64,000 nucleotides of DNA from Halichoerus grypus (Eukaryota; Chordata; Mammalia; Carnivora; Phocidae): assembly GCF_964656455.1 (NCBI RefSeq), contig NC_135726.1:23199168-23263167 (forward strand). Reading direction: 5' to 3'. The number at the start of each line of letters is the position of its first letter. The stretch's first letter is position 1. The notes under the pieces were generated by a model. It made no database searches, had not been told where the DNA came from, and was given only the letters and a program-made list of their open reading frames with translations. A program made the position numbers and the translations under genes. Below are positions 34,625-45,588 of this stretch, one piece after another.

Positions 34625-34870
34625 GACATGAATGTGCTTATGCCCTCAGGCAAATGCACTAAGCGTACTTGGGAGTCTGTGGCCAGGGCCTCCCCATCTG
34701 CTGCAGCCATCACACGCTGGCCTGTGGAGCCCACTGCCTTCAGGGCCTCTCAGGGGGGCTGTCCGCTGGAACTTTCGCTCTGGAACTGTCAGCTAGTGAG
34801 ACACTCTGTGGCTACCTTTGACCTCTGTCCCTAATCCATTCTGACACATTCCAGGCTGTCGCACTGGATC
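34625..34870. other. GC-richer unique segment
   Basis: Noticeably GC-richer than its surroundings, especially 34680-34760. It contains a 68-codon frame (34628-34834) with no recognisable domain. No CpG clustering. Function unknown. Confidence 0.4.
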
Positions 34871-35204
34871 ATTCTATCTGGTTCATTGCACACCATTCAA
34901 GCTAACAATCGGCATGTCCTTTTTCCCATCTGTGTGTTCTAGTTTAGGCTGGGTCAGGAGAGATGTCACTGTTTCTCTACCTCACTCCTGACAGCTCTCT
35001 GATTTTCAGCATTTAACTTTATAAACACTAACTTGCAAAGACCTGAAGTCAAGTGACAGATCTATTGGTAAATTCAGCATTATGAGAGTATTTTTGTTTA
35101 TTGGTTTAGAAGGGCACTGGAATGTTCGTTTACACATAGCCATCTTTCTCTCATCTAACCACCTTTTCTACCTTCCTAAGCATTACAAATAATTGATGTT
35201 ATTA
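34871..35204. other. Unique noncoding sequence
   Basis: Nothing recognised. Confidence 0.4.
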
Positions 35205-35480
35205 TGATTATCTATTCTTCAAGGCTCATTTCCAATGCCACCTGTTTTGAAAAGCTTTCCCCAATTGCCCCACAGCAAATGAAGATCAATCACTCCTTTG
35301 TCAACTCTAAACATGTTAACTCTATGTATCTCCTTTATATAATCCTCCCAAAGAAATACAAGGATTGACTTACTTAGTATATTCTCTATTTCAGGCATCT
35401 CATTAGGTACCAGAAATACAGTGGTGAAAAGTAATCTGATTGAACTCTTAGTCTGCAAGGGGGCCCACGTTATAACACAC
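35205..35480. repeat. L2 LINE fragments in both orientations
   Basis: 35215-35290 ('caaggctcatttccaatgcc', 'gaaaagctttccccaattgc') is forward L2-like. 35390-35440 ('caggcatctcattaggtacc', 'agaaatacagtggtgaaaag') is reverse L2 tail-like. Two separate remnants are likely. Confidence 0.5.
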
Positions 35481-35589
35481 AATTAAGACAGAAAAGTATA
35501 AAGGAAATAAAACAATTTTAAGGAGAGAATTATTATTTATTCCATAGGGGACCAGGAAAAGCCACATAGAAGGAAGGCAGTAATAACAA

Positions 35590-35800
35590 GAACAACAAGA
35601 CTTGAGTTTGAATTCTCATTCCAACAGCTACTAGATACTCAGTCTTGAGCAAGGCATTCAATATATTTGGCCTGATGTGTACCCAAAATGGTGACAGTAA
35701 TAACTAACCATCATCCACATTCTGAGGGTTAAATGCCATAATTAAATAAGATAATGTGTATCAAGCATTTAGCACAACTAAAACTTAAATAGTAGATGCT
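35590..35800 (+). repeat. MIR SINE
   Basis: Forward MIR: 'gagtttgaattctcattcca', 'tcttgagcaaggcattcaat', 'gtacccaaaatggtgacagt', 'ctgagggttaaatgccataa', 'gtgtatcaagcatttagcac'. Nearly full length, diverged. Confidence 0.75.
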
Positions 35801-36062
35801 TCACTCATATTGGGGAAAACGGGTGCACCAAAATACAAAATGAAGACACTATCAATAACTGGTGTAGCATGGACAGCCCATAAATATGTTGACTAAATCA
35901 ATGACACTGGCATCAGTAGGTTCAAAATGGATGAAATTAAGTGGTTATGGAACTTATGAAAAGTAGTCTGAACAGAAGAACCTTTCCTGTCTCACTTCAG
36001 TATCTCCACTTCCATTCATTACTCTGAATGTAAGACCTCAGCTCCATACCACAAGGAATCCT

Positions 36063-36105
36063 TGTGTGTGTGTGCGTGTGTGTGCATGTGTGTGTGTGTG
36101 TGTAT
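36063..36105. repeat. (TG)n microsatellite, interrupted
   Basis: About 20 TG units with single CG and CA interruptions. The encoded HTHT-rich frames on the minus strand at 35997-36263 are artefacts. Confidence 0.9.
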
Positions 36106-36809
36106 GGTATGGGGGGCTTCTCACAATAAAGACAGTGACCAAAATCCACGGATGCTCCCTTGGGGTATATGGGTGTACGTGGTAGATAGTGGTGGTGGTG
36201 AGGGGAGGTGGGATGTCTAGATGATGCTGTTCTGACATCTGGCGTGAGATAATTTTCTCCCATTTTATTAGAGCTCTTTCTTGTATTCTGGTATAATTTT
36301 CCTGCTAAAGAGCTATATTTTTGTTTTAATTCTATTTTCAGATGAAGAAGGAGCTGAAGAAATTATCTTGCTGGTAAGAAAAATGCAGTGTTCAAGGCCA
36401 CCCATTTTCCCATGCCAGCTGGATTCACAATTGTGGGGTTGAGAGAAGTCAAAAGAATTTTGACTTCTTGTGATCCAGGTTTTTGGCCAGATCATGGTAA
36501 CCAAGGAAAGATGAATAAATATCTGGCCTACTTTTTAAATTAATTCTGACATACGGACTCTTTTCTTCTTGCAGAATGATGATTTGGGGAGGAGGAACAA
36601 TGGAATTCTTTTCTTTTAATTTAATTTAATTAATTAAATATTCTTTTTTGAATTCTCTTCTTTTTTATTCCATTCTGTAAAGCAAGGATTTAATCCTCTT
36701 TGTTTTCAGCCTAACTTGTGTCATAATACGTAATAGTATAAGGGGAAAGAATATTTGAGAGAAGTATTTTATAAGTCTAAACATTAGATAACTAAATTTT
36801 CTTTGAAAG
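36106..36809. other. Unique AT-rich sequence
   Basis: No gene. A (TTTAA)-like low-complexity patch lies near 36614-36640. Confidence 0.4.
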
Positions 36810-36985
36810 AAAGCAGTGGGGCCTTGGAACAAAGTTCTGGCATCACACAAATTTTCATCTCCTGGGTCTAGCTGTCACTTTTGGCCAAGCCATTTAAACT
36901 CTTGGCATCACATATGTTTACCTATAAAAAGGGACTAGTAACACTTGCCTTATAGTGTTGGTCTGAGGTTTATAGTCAGGACTTG
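36810..36985 (+). repeat. MIR SINE
   Basis: Forward MIR: 'ggcatcacacaaattttcat', 'tggccaagccatttaaactc', 'gtttacctataaaaagggac', 'cttatagtgttggtctgagg'. Confidence 0.7.
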
Positions 36986-37194
36986 ACTTGACAAGATACC
37001 AAGATACATTTTGGTATCTTGAGTCTTTCTTCTTCTTGTGTTCTTGCTCTCCAATCAGTGCTAAACACCTAGTCTACGGGTAACCTGGGGCACACAACCG
37101 CAGTATGATAGACTAGGAAGAGTGGCAAAGAATGTGGAGCAATGAGCCTGAAGACCTAGCATACCAACTGTCTCTTATTTTGGGTGGCATACAA

Positions 37195-37360
37195 AGGTCT
37201 TACTGAGAAGTGATTTTTAAGCTGAGGATAAATAACATTTTGAGGTATAGCATTCTAGGGATGGTAAGCAGTTGGTAAATTGGACCTAAATGACAGCCTG
37301 CTATAATGAAGACAAAGAAGGCCAGTATGGTCAAAAATTTGAGAGGTCTGGTGATGTGGA
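37195..37360 (-). repeat. L2 LINE fragment
   Basis: 'gtgatttttaagctgaggat', 'tatagcattctagggatggt', 'gaaggccagtatggtcaaaa' fit the reverse L2 order (ACATTTAAGCTGAG ... GAGCATTCCAGG). Confidence 0.5.
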
Positions 37361-37381
37361 CTCCAGAAAAGAAGCTACATT

Positions 37382-37419
37382 AAAACAAAACAAAATTAAA
37401 CAAAACAAAACAAAAAAAC
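37382..37419. repeat. (CAAAA)n low-complexity
   Basis: About six caaaa-like units with interruptions. Confidence 0.85.
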
Positions 37420-37439
37420 AGCCACAATTGGAGTAACCA

Positions 37440-38650
37440 CCTGGTGACATTTAGGATAATCCACTGATCATTTCCAAGATTGATTTGTCTTCCATATAGG
37501 CCAGATTGTGTGGGGAATAGATGTGATGGGAATCACTGCCCCTGGATCTTTTGTGTTCTTGATCATGGGTCTAATCCTTGCAATTCCTCCAGAAATGCAC
37601 AAATGCTTTGGCTTTACCATTAAAATAGAAAAATGCAGTACTAGAGGCTTTAACTTGCCCCTTCCTAGACATCAGTGTGAAGATTTTGCCAGTTGCATTT
37701 CAATTATGCATTTCGGAACTTGGGAAACAGCCATGGAATGGGTTCTGTGACATATCCAAACTCACCATGAAATGGAACAGAACCAAAACTTTATTAATCA
37801 CTTGACCTCTATCCATGGAGTCTCCTGGTAAACCATACTAGTATTTTGGGTCTTCACAATTGAGTAACAGTTAAAATCAATGTCAGTAATCTTTGAAAAG
37901 ACTGGTCATTCTCTCTTTCCCAGTGCACACTTACTTTTGGAACTGGTCACAGGATCCTTTGGTAAAAGCTAGGAGGAATATCCTCAGTATAAAATTTTGG
38001 TGGTAAGACGATGCAGCCTCTGTTCCTCCATGCTAGGGGTTCTGAGTCTGTGAACTGGTGAAAATCTTGAAACTCTTGGAAAATTTGTAATTATTTATTG
38101 TAATTATTCAATTCAGACTTCTTTTCACCAGTCCAGAGATTTTCTGCCACTCATCATGGTAACTACATCCACCTTATCTCTGGCAGGTAGGGGTCATCAC
38201 TTGGCCCCCACCATTCTGGCATCTCATCATCTTCACTGGATTCAGGAAGCAGTTAAGTGGCATCACTATCCAGTGTTTTTCCTGCCTACAGAAAAGACCT
38301 GTAACAGAGTTTCTCAAGAATGTCATTGTTCCCCTTACTAATGTATTTCTCAAAGTCTTAGTGCAAGGAATAGTCTCTGGAATCTCTCAAGGGACATAGC
38401 TCAGAAGTGGCCAAGCAGGTGAATTCTCACCAGAATTCTGACTTCCCTAAGCTTTCGATAATTTTCTGTATCAAGACAGGCTAAGAGTCTCAGCGGAATT
38501 CAGTATAAGCCATCTTTGGAGCTAGGTTTCAATCAATCAACCAAGCAAACTGTAAACCCAAAGATTCTTATCAAAGCAATGAGAGATACAAACAAATAAA
38601 TAAAACCCTTGCATTTGAAAAGAACGCCTCACTGTTTTTCCTAACATATA
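37440..38650. other. Unclassified sequence, possibly an old repeat
   Basis: No gene. The 80-codon frame at 37508-37750 has hydrophobic runs but no recognised family and ends without splice context. The evenly mixed base composition hints at a decayed insert, but I cannot name one. Confidence 0.35.
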
Positions 38651-38654
38651 CTAT

Positions 38655-38760
38655 TGGGCCCAAGTGGAAAAACAGAAATGGTGCTGTCTCTGGAGTCAGA
38701 TGGATAGGAATTCAATACTGGCTTCAATATTTATAGTTCTGTGTCTTAAAAATGGGCTTC
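38655..38760 (+). repeat. MIR fragment
   Basis: 'ggtgctgtctctggagtcag', 'atggataggaattcaatact' and 'ggcttcaatatttatag' correspond to the MIR head. Confidence 0.6.
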
Positions 38761-39414
38761 CTAAGGATGCAGTTATAAGTATTAATCACCTCCATTTTTA
38801 CAGAAAAGAAAACATATTAATGAGGCAATGTATATATAAAAAAAAAATGTATCAGACAGTACTCTAGAATATCTGTGGAGCTAAATGATGGCTCATCAGG
38901 TGCCACTCCATTCCCTAGAAGTGACCTTAGTGGTTACACATTGCAATTCCCTATTTTAACAACAACAAAAAAACCCTGAGGTCCGTTCTAAAAAGATGGT
39001 GTAAATTTCCAGAGTTGAAAACTTGGTAGTGTATAGAAAAATGATTCCGTGACCCACAGAATTCCTTGTGAGATCATTTCACATGATATTTGAAGCATCT
39101 GGTTAAATTTAAACTCTCTTGAATTAGTGAAACTGTATGATGAAAGTCTCAAAAAAACAGCAAGGTGATAGTTATGTACCTAATAATATTGGGGGAGAAT
39201 GCAAAGTAAACTTGATTCAATGATGACATATTTTATCCTGAATATGCATGAGGGGATATGTTAAAAATCCAAAGAAAAATATTAAGCAAAGAGCAATACT
39301 CATTTCTAACCATGTAAAATGTTACAGCAATTGACCCAAACTTTGAAAAGTATAGAAATTGGGACTATTATAATCAATTGGAACCTTCTAGTATGACATA
39401 GATGCTGTTGTTAA
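38761..39414. other. Unique AT-rich sequence
   Basis: No gene or confident repeat. Confidence 0.4.
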
Positions 39415-40255
39415 CAGAGCATTTGTTTATTTGTTCATTGAATATTCAGTGAAGCATTTGCCCTGTGCCAGGCACCATGAGCTTATGTGCTAGGGATGTA
39501 GCAATGAACAAATGTGAATCCTTGGTCTTGTGGACTTTCTATTAGAGTTAGAGGTGATAGATAGGTAACAGATAAGTATGTAAAATTTGTAGTATGTCTC
39601 ATGGTAGGAGAAAAACAAGCAAGTTAAGGTGATAGGGAGTGGTAGGAATGAAACCACTCTTTTATGAAGAGTGATTATTAGGGAAGCCCTCACTGATAAG
39701 GTAATATTTGTGCAAAGATATAAAGGAAGAAGGAGTGACATAAAGCAGTATGTGGAAATGCCACGATGTTGGAGCTTGGCTAGAATGGGCCAGAAGCAGC
39801 AAAAATACCAGTGGCAGGGGCAGAAGGAAGGGGAGAGTTATAAGAGATGAGGTCAAATGTGTAATGGATATGAGATCAGGGGGAAGATGAGTAGTGGACA
39901 CATCACGCAGAGCCTTAATGACTGAAGCATATACTGATTGTAGTATGAGAAGTCATTTGGTTTTTTGTTTTGTTTGTTTTGTTTTAGATTTTATTTATTC
40001 ATTTGAGAGAGAGAGAAAGAGGGAGAGCACGAGCGGGGGTGGGGGGGAGGCAAAGGGAGAGGGAGAAGCAGACTCCCTGCTGAGGTGGGAGCCCCACCAC
40101 AGCACTCCATCCCAGGACCCAGAGATCATGACCTAAGCTGAAGGCAGACACTTAACCATCTGAGCCACATAGGTGCCCCCATTTGGGAGTTTTGACTATA
40201 AGAGTAACATCTGATTTACAACAAGATCATTATGATTGCTTTGTAGAAGATGGAG
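39415..40255 (-). mobile_element. L2 LINE 3' portion, split by SINE
   Basis: From the 3' tail at the left: 'catttgccctgtgccaggca', 'gctagggatgtagcaatgaa', 'tagggaagccctcactgata', 'gcaaagatataaaggaagaa', 'cagagccttaatgactgaag'. After the SINE: 'gagtaacatctgatttacaa' and 'gtagaagatggagg'. The order follows L2 in reverse over about 600 bp. It includes an old coding end with no open frame. Confidence 0.8.
39961..40179 (-). mobile_element. Can-SINE (SINEC)
   Basis: Reverse copy with a (TTTTG)-like tail on the left and its head at 40179. Short duplication catttgg at 39954-39960 and 40180-40186. Moderately diverged ('ctgagccacataggtgcccc'). Confidence 0.94.
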
Positions 40256-40269
40256 GATATTTAGCAACA

Positions 40270-40440
40270 ATGCAATGATAAAATGTGTACCAATTCCTTG
40301 CTGAATGATGTTGGGCAAATTAACATGGCCACATTGGCTCTATCTGTAAAGTGGTGATATTGACAATCTACCAAACCTGACCACAGTGTTAGGATGATTT
40401 CCTTGGATAATGCATGCAGTCTTCCAGGCCAAACTCTAGC
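40270..40440 (+). repeat. MIR SINE
   Basis: Forward: 'gatgttgggcaaattaacat', 'ggctctatctgtaaagtggt', 'cagtgttaggatgatttcct'. Confidence 0.65.
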
Positions 40441-41239
40441 CTAACTTTGGTGAGAGAGGATGAGGGCAAAGTCTAATTGACCTAAAGGGACAATCATCAT
40501 ATGGACAAAGCATATAGATACCACTGAAGGCCTCTGTGTATTTTTAGTTCTTGGAATTAACTACAATTGTTAAAAAGAGAGAGAGAGAAAACCTCATGAG
40601 AAAAGAGATGTCTAGTTAGGGCCACATTCTCAGCCTGGTCTCACGTGTTTATACATTTAATATTTATTTAACAGGCAATCTATAGCTAGTTAATTAGATA
40701 GCATGCTTAATATCTCATTTTCTTTAGTTGTATGGGTAAATGCTAATTAAATTCCTGAGCATTCCTCACAAGTGTAATGTAATAATAGGAACATCGTCAC
40801 ACACTTATTGGTTCTGCAGATTTGAATTAATTACATTGCAAGTAGATTTATCTTTCATATATTTATACCTCAATAGGTACTCTTCCCCGACAATCATGGG
40901 GGATTTAATTTCCATACCACCACCTTATTAACTCTAAATTAAATATGTTTAGTAGGAGTTTAATACTTGCTGAAGCTCTAGTTAGTGATACTTCTTCCAC
41001 ACATCTGGATTTTGAAATTCATTTTGCCTGATGCTACTAAGAGGGAATAGAGACAATTAATAAGGCAATAAGAGACTACAAAATGTAATTTGGAGACAAG
41101 CCAAGGAATCCACTACTCGACTGTGCTGTATCAGCATCTGGGGGGACATCTCTTGGTTTGGTTGACCTCTTCTCTAGCCCTGGGCATGGGATGATCCCTT
41201 GATGAAAAAATATATATATTTGTATTTTCCACTCTCACA
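40441..41239. other. Unique AT-rich sequence
   Basis: No gene or recognised repeat. 40590-41060 has the look of noncoding sequence that could be conserved (homeobox-type ATTA-rich, no simple repeats); see findings. Confidence 0.4.
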
Positions 41240-41645
41240 TTTTCTCTCCATTCTCACTGATGCTGCTGCCTTAATTCCAAGCTCCATCACCTCTCACATA
41301 AGCCAATTTAATAGCCTTCTCCTGGTACTCTACGTGTTAAGTCCAGCCTTCTTCCATCTACTCTGCCATACAGCTAGCTACCAGAAAGATCCTTCACTTA
41401 TCAAAATGATGAGCCTGCTGTTCCTCTCCTGAAATGCTTTATCTCCAGAAGATAGTCCAGATTCTTTACCAATGTCATGTAACATCTTCCTGCTTACCCC
41501 TGCAATCTCATTTTTCACCTTTATTCCCATCAGTCTCCCAAACAGACTGTCACATGAAACATACAAAGCATGAATGCTTCCAAGTGTCTGCTTGGACCAT
41601 CTCCTCAATTCCCTGGTTCACTCCTACCCCATCGCTCAAAGCTCG
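41240..41645 (+). pseudogene. L2 ORF2 C-terminal fossil
   Basis: The plus-strand frame reads ...SILTDAAALI...SHISQFNSLL..., matching the L2 protein segment after the reverse transcriptase. The DNA continues through 'ccagaaagatccttcactta', 'ctcctgaaatgctttatctc', 'agatagtccagattctttac' and 'aagtgtctgcttggaccatc' in L2 order. Non-functional. Confidence 0.7.
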
Positions 41646-41819
41646 GATGTATGCTGACTGAGTGAAGAATCAGATATTTGTGTTAACTTTGAATCATCTA
41701 ATGCCAAATCAATTTTATTTTTCTGGGGTCATGCCCCCAGGATAGAGATTGCAAAAATATGAGAAGCTTGTCCTTCCTCTCGTGGCCAGTTTTCTCTTTA
41801 ATATGTTCCTAGAGTACTT

Positions 41820-42057
41820 CCCTCTTTCATAGGAATGATGATCCATTTTCTGTTTCCTCATCTTTCACTCACCTTGAACTCAGGGACTATCTTGTAAGTA
41901 TTTAATACATTTGTTCAAAATTCATTTACTGAGTCCCTACCGAATACTAGGAACTGTGAATGCAGAATGCTGGAGAAAACACGTATCACAGTATAGAAAA
42001 GAAGCAATGAATAGATTGACAAAAAAGAGTCATGATAAGATTAATTCCATACAGACC
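41820..42057 (-). repeat. L2 LINE tail fragments
   Basis: 'aattcatttactgagtccct' then 'accgaatactaggaactgtg' is the reverse L2 tail. The preceding 'gaactcagggactatcttgt' looks like a separate forward L2 scrap. Confidence 0.5.
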
Positions 42058-42215
42058 ATAAGGTAATGGTTAAGAGTAAAGGCTCTGGAGTCTCTTGCTG
42101 ACTAAGTTCCTTATTTGTACTAAGTCTAAACTCTTCATCAAAAATGGAAACAGAGGAGAACTTAGTAATGCTATGAGGAATAAATAAAAGAATTCAGGTA
42201 AAGCATGTGGATGAT
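42058..42215 (+). repeat. MIR SINE
   Basis: 'ataaggtaatggttaagagt' and 'aaaggctctggagtctcttg' are the MIR head; 'gctatgaggaataaataaaa' and 'gaattcaggtaaagcatgtg' its body. Confidence 0.75.
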
Positions 42216-42329
42216 TTACTTGCCCAAGTTATCTGGAAAGGATCTATCTCAGCCATCTGATGAGTTTGGGAACTATGATGCCTGAATAATTGTAAATAAT
42301 CACACACAGTAGGTACTCACAAATATTAG

Positions 42330-42415
42330 CTCTTATAATAAATAATTTTCTTATACTGTAAATGAGGAAACAAAGGTTCAGTGTCTTCTTCCAAGGAAAA
42401 CGGCATATAACAAAG
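42330..42415 (-). repeat. MIR core fragment
   Basis: 'cttatactgtaaatgaggaa' then 'acaaaggttcagtgtcttct' is the reverse MIR core. Confidence 0.6.
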
Positions 42416-43724
42416 ATAATAATGCCTGTCCTCTTATTTGCTTATCACTAAATAATAAATGCACAGGACATATAAGTAAACAAGAAAAAATAAATAAAAT
42501 AGAGCCTGCAGTTTCATCAATAAATTACACATTTCTCCTGGGTGGATAGAGAATTTACATTTTACTTGATGGTATCTATGATTGTGATAGCCTGAAAATT
42601 TTGAAGAAAATTAGTTGGATATTTCAAAGAGAATATCTGCAAAAGAGCTGATAATAATTTATAAGTGTGTATATCTATATGGCTAAATTATGAATTTTTA
42701 GCAAAAATCCTGAGGATCAGGGAGCCGAAGAGCCAGGAGAGAAGGAAGGGTAAGACTGGTTTCAGACTAGTGTTCTCAATGAAACTGCACCTAGCCCTTT
42801 GTAATCTTAAAATAACTTTCTCAAGGGTTATTGTAGCTAACACTGAGACTTAGTGGAAAGGTAAGGGACTGTATTATAATGAATAAGGACACAAAAGCTT
42901 AAGGAGAGAGGCAAGAAACTCACCAAAAGTCACAGACATAGTGGTAGAACTGTAACACAGGACTCTTTCCACTCCCCCATTGCTATACTCTCCTCCCTCT
43001 TCCCTTGCAAGCTCTTGGGAAGGTATCCCTCTGCTGACTTTGGGAAACATTTTGTTTGGACAAATTTAAATAATTTAAATATTAAGACTCTCTCATCTTA
43101 GCTTTTATTAAAGAAGTTATTCAGAATTTAACAACAAAAAGCCCCTGTGTATATTTAATAAGAATATAATGATGCTTTGGTGGCCATTAATAAAGGATTC
43201 GTTGTGTTCTTTGCTGACAGTTTTGTCATCCAAAGAATTCCTGGCATTTGAGTACAGAATTCCAGGGCTCACTGTTTGACATCTTAAGGTCTCGTTAAGA
43301 TGAACTATTTCAGATTACTGATTGTCTTCAGCTCTTCCCTGATTCCTCTTCTGCATTCCTGGATTTGGTTCATTCAGCCTTTGCCCAGCTCTGAATTATG
43401 CCTACTTCACAGTATTTCACCTGAACCTCTCCTTGCCTGTACTCAGCTTCGTTTTCTGTTCTCCCTGGTCCTCATTATGCATCTATGTGAATCTGTGAGG
43501 AGGCACAAGCGTATCTGTGTGGGCAATGTTCATGGATCCAATACTGAGAATAAAAGGAGGGGAGAAACCAAATCTTTAGTCCTGTCAGCCTATGATTAAA
43601 ACCAATGGAATGCTAGAGCTATCAATCATGTCCTTGTCATTGTAATTCCATTTAGACCTTTTTTTCCTTTTCTATATACTCTAAAGTGTAGATAATGGGA
43701 ACCAGTATCTGCTTTTTAAGCTAC
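42416..43724. other. Mostly unique sequence with one MIR scrap
   Basis: A reverse MIR lies at 42880-42975 ('gcaagaaactcaccaaaagt', 'cacagacatagtggtagaac'). The 99-codon frame at 43300-43599 has hydrophobic stretches from a pyrimidine-rich strand but no recognisable domain. Confidence 0.45.
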
Positions 43725-43906
43725 TAGTTTTCAAAGTTTAAGATGCATCAGAATCACCTGGAGGGTTTGTAAAAACACACATTATTGGGCCCTACCCCCA
43801 GGGGTTCTCATACATAGGTTTTGGTGGGACCTAAATATTTGTATTTCTAACAAGTTTTCAGATGATACAATGCTGCTCATCTAGTGGATTACAGTTTGAG
43901 AACTAC
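43725..43906. mobile_element. MER5A-type hAT-Charlie element
   Basis: 'gatgcatcagaatcacctgg', 'agggtttgtaaaaacacaca', 'ttgggccctacccccagggg', 'gtatttctaacaagttttca' and the end 'cagtttgagaactac' follow the MER5A order almost end to end. Nonautonomous, no transposase. Confidence 0.85.
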
Positions 43907-43968
43907 TTCTAAACCTGTGTTGATCTCTTTCACATCTATGACTTATGATCCTTATCTGAGACATCTTT

Positions 43969-44145
43969 TTAAAAATTTATTTTATTTTTTTAAGGATCTT
44001 TATTTATTTCTTTGAGAGAGAGTGCAGAGGGACAAGCAGACTCCCCGCTACGTGGGGAGCCCAACTGTCGGGCTTGATCCCAGGACTTGAGATCACAACC
44101 TGAGCTGAAGTCAGATGCTTAACTGACTGAACTACCCAGGTGCCC
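43969..44145 (-). mobile_element. Can-SINE (SINEC), older
   Basis: Reverse copy, internally shortened ('gagagagtgcagagggacaa'), head '...ctacccaggtgcccc'. Perfect duplication ctgagacatcttt at 43956-43968 and 44146-44158. Confidence 0.94.
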
Positions 44146-44224
44146 CTGAGACATCTTTGAACTCCATCGCCACAATTTCAAACCAACCTATCCACTAAAA
44201 CTCACTTAAATGCTCTCTTCACTG

Positions 44225-44330
44225 ATCTACTTATTTACTGAACATGTATTAAGGTCCTGCTATGTGTCAAGCACTAATCTGGTCTGTGGCCACAGGAAGA
44301 TTTGATTACAAAGCCACCCTTAATTTCTCC
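44225..44330 (-). repeat. L2 LINE tail fragment
   Basis: 'ttactgaacatgtattaagg' then 'tcctgctatgtgtcaagcac' then 'taatctggtctgtggccaca' is the reverse L2 tail. Confidence 0.55.
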
Positions 44331-44394
44331 AGCTAGAAAGAACTGCTATCTTCTTCCTCATAGCATGACTATTGCCCTCTACCAAAGAATTGTC

Positions 44395-44545
44395 CTTAAA
44401 CCCACGTCATTGGCATCACTTGGAACTTGACAGAAATGCAATTTCAGATCCTACCTCAGGCCTACAAAATCAGAATCTGCATTTTATTAGAATCCTACTT
44501 GATTCATATGCAAATTTGATTTTGAGAAGTATTGTTTTACTATGC
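44395..44545. mobile_element. MER5A-type hAT remnant
   Basis: 'gtcattggcatcacttggaa', 'cttgacagaaatgcaatttc' and 'agatcctacctcaggcctac', then 'aaaatcagaatctgcatttt', match MER5A. 5'/3' ends eroded. Confidence 0.75.
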
Positions 44546-44929
44546 CATGAACTCCTTTAGATAAAAATCCAGGTTTTATTCAGCTGTGAATCTCCTAAAA
44601 TGCCTAGGAAAGTGTCTTGCCCTGTGATGGAAGGTGAAGGAGAGAAGCATTGTCACTGTCATTTTGTCAAGATTTACTTACTGTATGTAAAGCTTTAGCA
44701 TAGTGCCTGACACAAGCTCATTTAATTTTTACAACACAAAGTTAACTAATGATTACTTGCCATATTGGATCAAATTGACTTTGCTTGAGTTTATTCTGGA
44801 ATGAAGGTAAACTGTGAGCAACCCATCACAATTGTAGAGAATGTGGAAGATATCTAAAATCTTTATACAAAAGACATTGCTTCAAAATTATATTTTGTTC
44901 TCTTAAGAAGCATAGTGATTATTATTGAC
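44546..44929. other. Unique sequence with a MIR tail scrap
   Basis: 44690-44740 ('ttagcatagtgcctgacaca') is a MIR/L2-like tail. Otherwise nothing recognised. Confidence 0.4.
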
Positions 44930-45090
44930 AATAGTGATCATTTTTTGAGCAGGGTGTTAATCACAGAGTTAGGTGTTTTAACAGGGTTTTGTTATGATGG
45001 TTGATTGAGGAAATGTTATTATTTCCCCTCCTTGTTTACTAATGAAAGTGGAATGATAGTGAAATGACTCAAGATCAGGCAGCTTTAGGT
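44930..45090 (-). repeat. MIR SINE
   Basis: Reverse MIR: 'gttgattgaggaaatgttat', 'ttatttcccctccttgttta', 'aatgactcaagatcaggcag'. Confidence 0.5.
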
Positions 45091-45250
45091 AGAAAAAACT
45101 AAATAGTAAAATGGTCAAGATTTGAATGCATCAAAGAAAACTTCATTTTCTTGGTTAATCAATATTTAGTGTTAAGGAACATCTGGAGAGCCATTTAACT
45201 TTTACTATTTTATGAGATAAAGTTTTATCCAAAACTGGTTGTAGACTATC

Positions 45251-45281
<31 letters not shown>

Positions 45282-45288
45282 GAAAAAA
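45251..45288. repeat. A17 run with (AAAGA)n
   Basis: A-rich low-complexity tract with several aaaag units. No SINE body adjoins it. Confidence 0.85.
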
Positions 45289-45369
45289 CTGTACTAATTT
45301 TCTTGAGAACAAGCTTCGCAAGACAAATATAAGTCATAGCTGTGTCTTGAGTATCACCCAGCTCAATGA

Positions 45370-45588
45370 TTAGCAGTTCTTAAGGAGGATTGGAGGAGTT
45401 TGCCCTCTAGAGACATATGGCAATGTCTAGAGATATTTTTGCTTGTCACAACTGAAGATGAGGGTTCAACTGACATCTAGTAGCTAGAAACCAGGGATGT
45501 TGTTAAACATTTTACAACAGACAAGCTAGCCCCAACCACACAATCATCTGGCTCAAAATGTCAATAGTTTTGAGGTGGAAAACTATGA
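45370..45588. mobile_element. MER20-type hAT-Charlie element
   Basis: 'gcaatgtctagagatatttt', 'tgcttgtcacaactgaagat', 'gacatctagtagctagaaac', 'cagggatgttgttaaacatt' and 'ctggctcaaaatgtcaatag' follow MER20 in order. Nearly full length, no coding capacity. Confidence 0.9.

Noticed and set aside
37508..37750. 80-codon plus-strand frame with a hydrophobic middle
   Set aside because: No recognised family, no neighbours, and it stops without splice-site context. A membrane-like run arises easily from T-rich codons.
43300..43599. 99-codon plus-strand frame
   Set aside because: Pyrimidine-rich DNA gives a Leu/Ser-rich chance peptide. No domain or conservation can be argued from the sequence.
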